Origin: Candidatus Nitrosocosmicus sp.
Lineage (GTDB): Archaea; Thermoproteota; Nitrososphaeria; Nitrososphaerales; Nitrososphaeraceae
Length of the DNA: 7,846 bases
Reading direction: 5' to 3'
NCBI GenBank assembly: GCA_030452275.1
Contig: JAKDMR010000080.1
Coordinates: 1-7,846, forward strand
Below, one piece after another: positions 7,092 through 7,846 of this stretch (the stretch's first letter is position 1; every line of letters starts with the position of its first letter). The translations under genes were made by a program, and so were the position numbers. Below the pieces are notes generated by a model, which was given only the letters and a program-made list of their open reading frames with translations, did not search any database and had not been told where the DNA came from.

Positions 7092-7322
7092 TTGACTCAA
7101 CTTGACAAAATATCATTCAAAGTTGTCGGAATGTATTGTACTACGTGTAAACCCATTGTAGAAAAGCAATTAAAAGATAAAGACGGAATAAAAAAAATAG
7201 ATCTAAACTATATGACAGATAGTGTGAGTGTTGAATTTGACCCTTCATTAATAACTAAGCAAGAGATTAAAGAAAGTCTAGAAAAATCAGGATACAAATT
7301 CGTTAGAGCACCTCAGTATTAA
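7092..7322 (+). CDS. Small HMA-domain copper chaperone (CopZ-like)
   Basis: This 76-residue protein is a single heavy-metal-associated domain of the expected length and beta-alpha-beta-beta-alpha-beta layout. The metal-binding loop GMYCTTC (residues 13-19) provides Cys16 and Cys19; the usual form is GMxCxxC. The later pattern, I-x-x-I-D-L-N-Y then V-S-V-E-F-D and a C-terminal SGYKF, is typical of these domains. Such proteins carry Cu(I) in the cytoplasm and hand it to P1B-type ATPases. The nearby divergent ATPase has a YHS domain but no HMA domain, so this protein is its likely donor; that is inference. Start is TTG at 7092, the only candidate after an in-frame stop, with a ribosome binding site 8 bases upstream. 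A mercury-binding MerP-like role is a less likely alternative given the neighbour. Confidence 0.88.
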   Translation: MTQLDKISFKVVGMYCTTCKPIVEKQLKDKDGIKKIDLNYMTDSVSVEFDPSLITKQEIKESLEKSGYKFVRAPQY

Positions 7323-7659
7323 CTATATGATTTTCATATTGTTATAATTTACCTGCAATATGAAATGCGGCTACATTTATTGCGGAATAAAAAAGTAATA
7401 AAATAGTAGTTGTATTTGAGTAATTTTAAAACGAATCTAAGCCCATGGATCATAAACCTAGAAACAAAATACCAATCAACAGATACAAAACTTTACAAAT
7501 GTAAAAAAACCGGTTTGAAACGGAGATGGACAATTATCGCTTGATTTATTGTTTAATCGATTTAAAAGAACAAATAATAAAAGTATAGTGTAAAACTATT
7601 GATTAACAACAATAATTGAATTGATATCAACGTCAATCAATCTTTGACCCACTATTCCA
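7323..7659. other. Intergenic stretch without a recognisable gene
   Basis: No open frame of note occurs on either strand. The stretch contains the second cop-box-like dyad (7492-7505), directly followed by a 10-base palindrome AAACCGGTTT (7507-7516), and TTGATATCAA (7621-7630). An ATG at 7526 opens only 20 codons and resembles nothing known. The area may be the remains of a lost gene and its control region. Confidence 0.5.
7492..7505. promoter_or_regulatory. Second cop-box-like operator, no adjacent intact gene
   Basis: TTTACAAATGTAAA is identical to the site before the copper ATPase, and the match extends to 17 bases (7490-7506 versus 6731-6747). No convincing TATA box or open frame lies within about 100 bases on either side. 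It is 170 bases past the chaperone gene and about 200 bases before the alcohol dehydrogenase remnant. It may be an orphaned operator or an auxiliary site; the sequence does not decide. Confidence 0.45.
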
Positions 7660-7672
7660 ATCAAGACTTGAT
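7660..7672. promoter_or_regulatory. TTGAT/ATCAA dyad before the alcohol dehydrogenase remnant
   Basis: ATCAAGACTTGAT is a perfect 6+6 inverted repeat with a 1-base centre, ending just before the TATA-like box at 7674-7688. Further TTGAT or ATCAA elements occur at 7599-7603 and in the palindrome TTGATATCAA (7621-7630). The clustering suggests an operator region, though AT-rich sequence lowers the weight of such matches. Confidence 0.35.
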
Positions 7673-7673
7673 G

Positions 7674-7688
7674 TTAAATATAATATGA
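7674..7688 (+). promoter_or_regulatory. TATA-like box for the alcohol dehydrogenase remnant
   Basis: TTAAATATAATATGA is centred about 26 bases before the ATG at 7707, the spacing of a leaderless archaeal promoter. It appears intact although the coding sequence behind it is not. Confidence 0.4.
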
Positions 7689-7706
7689 TTATTCTTAAAT
7701 AATAAT

Positions 7707-7769
7707 ATGAAAGCTGCTCTTTTTGAAAAGCCCTGTTTGGAGAACTTAAAAGTTATATATACCATTTAA
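7707..7769 (+). pseudogene. N-terminal remnant of a zinc-type alcohol dehydrogenase
   Basis: The 20-codon frame starts with MKAALFEKPCLENLKVI, which closely resembles the start of medium-chain zinc alcohol dehydrogenases (typically MKAA-x-x-E-K-P-G-x-x-N-L-x-V). It then runs into TAA at 7767. None of the three forward frames from there to the window end (7846) looks like the rest of such an enzyme, which normally has about 340 residues. The promoter is in place, so the gene was probably cut by deletion or rearrangement soon after codon 17. A Cys replaces the usual Gly at position 10. The match is short, so chance resemblance or a tiny leader peptide cannot be ruled out. Confidence 0.5.
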
Positions 7770-7846
7770 CATATGTTCTTAAACAACCCTTAGTAAATAG
7801 TTCCTCATATTAAGACCAAACCTATTTGTCCTGAAATATCTGGATA

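Noticed and set aside
7526..7588. 20-codon frame after a GGAG sequence, next to the second operator
   Set aside because: The GGAG touches the ATG, leaving no spacing for ribosome binding, and the peptide resembles nothing known.

Overview
The window is AT-rich (roughly one third G+C by eye) and reads like a chromosome piece from an ammonia-oxidising archaeon (Thaumarchaeota / Nitrososphaeria, perhaps a soil group such as Nitrososphaera or Nitrosocosmicus). This assignment is an inference. It rests on the style of the proteins, the archaeal promoters (TATA boxes about 26 bases before start codons, suggesting leaderless mRNAs), an archaeal-type ribosome binding site, and a decayed transposase of a kind I associate with these genomes. 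No rRNA, tRNA or CRISPR array was seen.

Layout. Positions 1-516 hold no convincing gene. Two genes follow on the minus strand, read right to left: an aldehyde dehydrogenase of the succinate-semialdehyde dehydrogenase type (3229 to 1802) and, 43 bases after it, a patatin-like lipid/ester hydrolase (1758 to 517). They probably form one transcript. Next is a decayed insertion sequence (about 3262-4448). Its minus-strand DDE transposase carries two in-frame stop codons and two frameshifts, and imperfect 19-bp terminal inverted repeats can be proposed. The element lies between the aldehyde dehydrogenase promoter and the 3' end of a 742-residue copper-exporting P1B-type ATPase with an N-terminal YHS domain (6694 to 4466). 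About 400 bases away and divergently oriented is a 76-residue HMA-fold copper chaperone (7092-7322). The rest (7323-7846) is intergenic apart from a promoter followed by only the first codons of a zinc-type alcohol dehydrogenase.

How it fits together. The ATPase lacks its own HMA domains, and a stand-alone HMA protein is encoded next door, so the pair makes a plausible Cu(I) efflux module with the chaperone acting in trans. A perfect dyad, TTTACA-AA-TGTAAA, sits just upstream of the ATPase TATA box. Its core matches the TACAnnTGTA operator known for CopY/BlaI/MecI-type repressors in bacteria. The same 17-bp sequence recurs at 7490-7506 with no intact gene beside it. This duplicated cop-box-like operator in an archaeal copper locus is the most interesting signal in the window. 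No regulator gene is present here.
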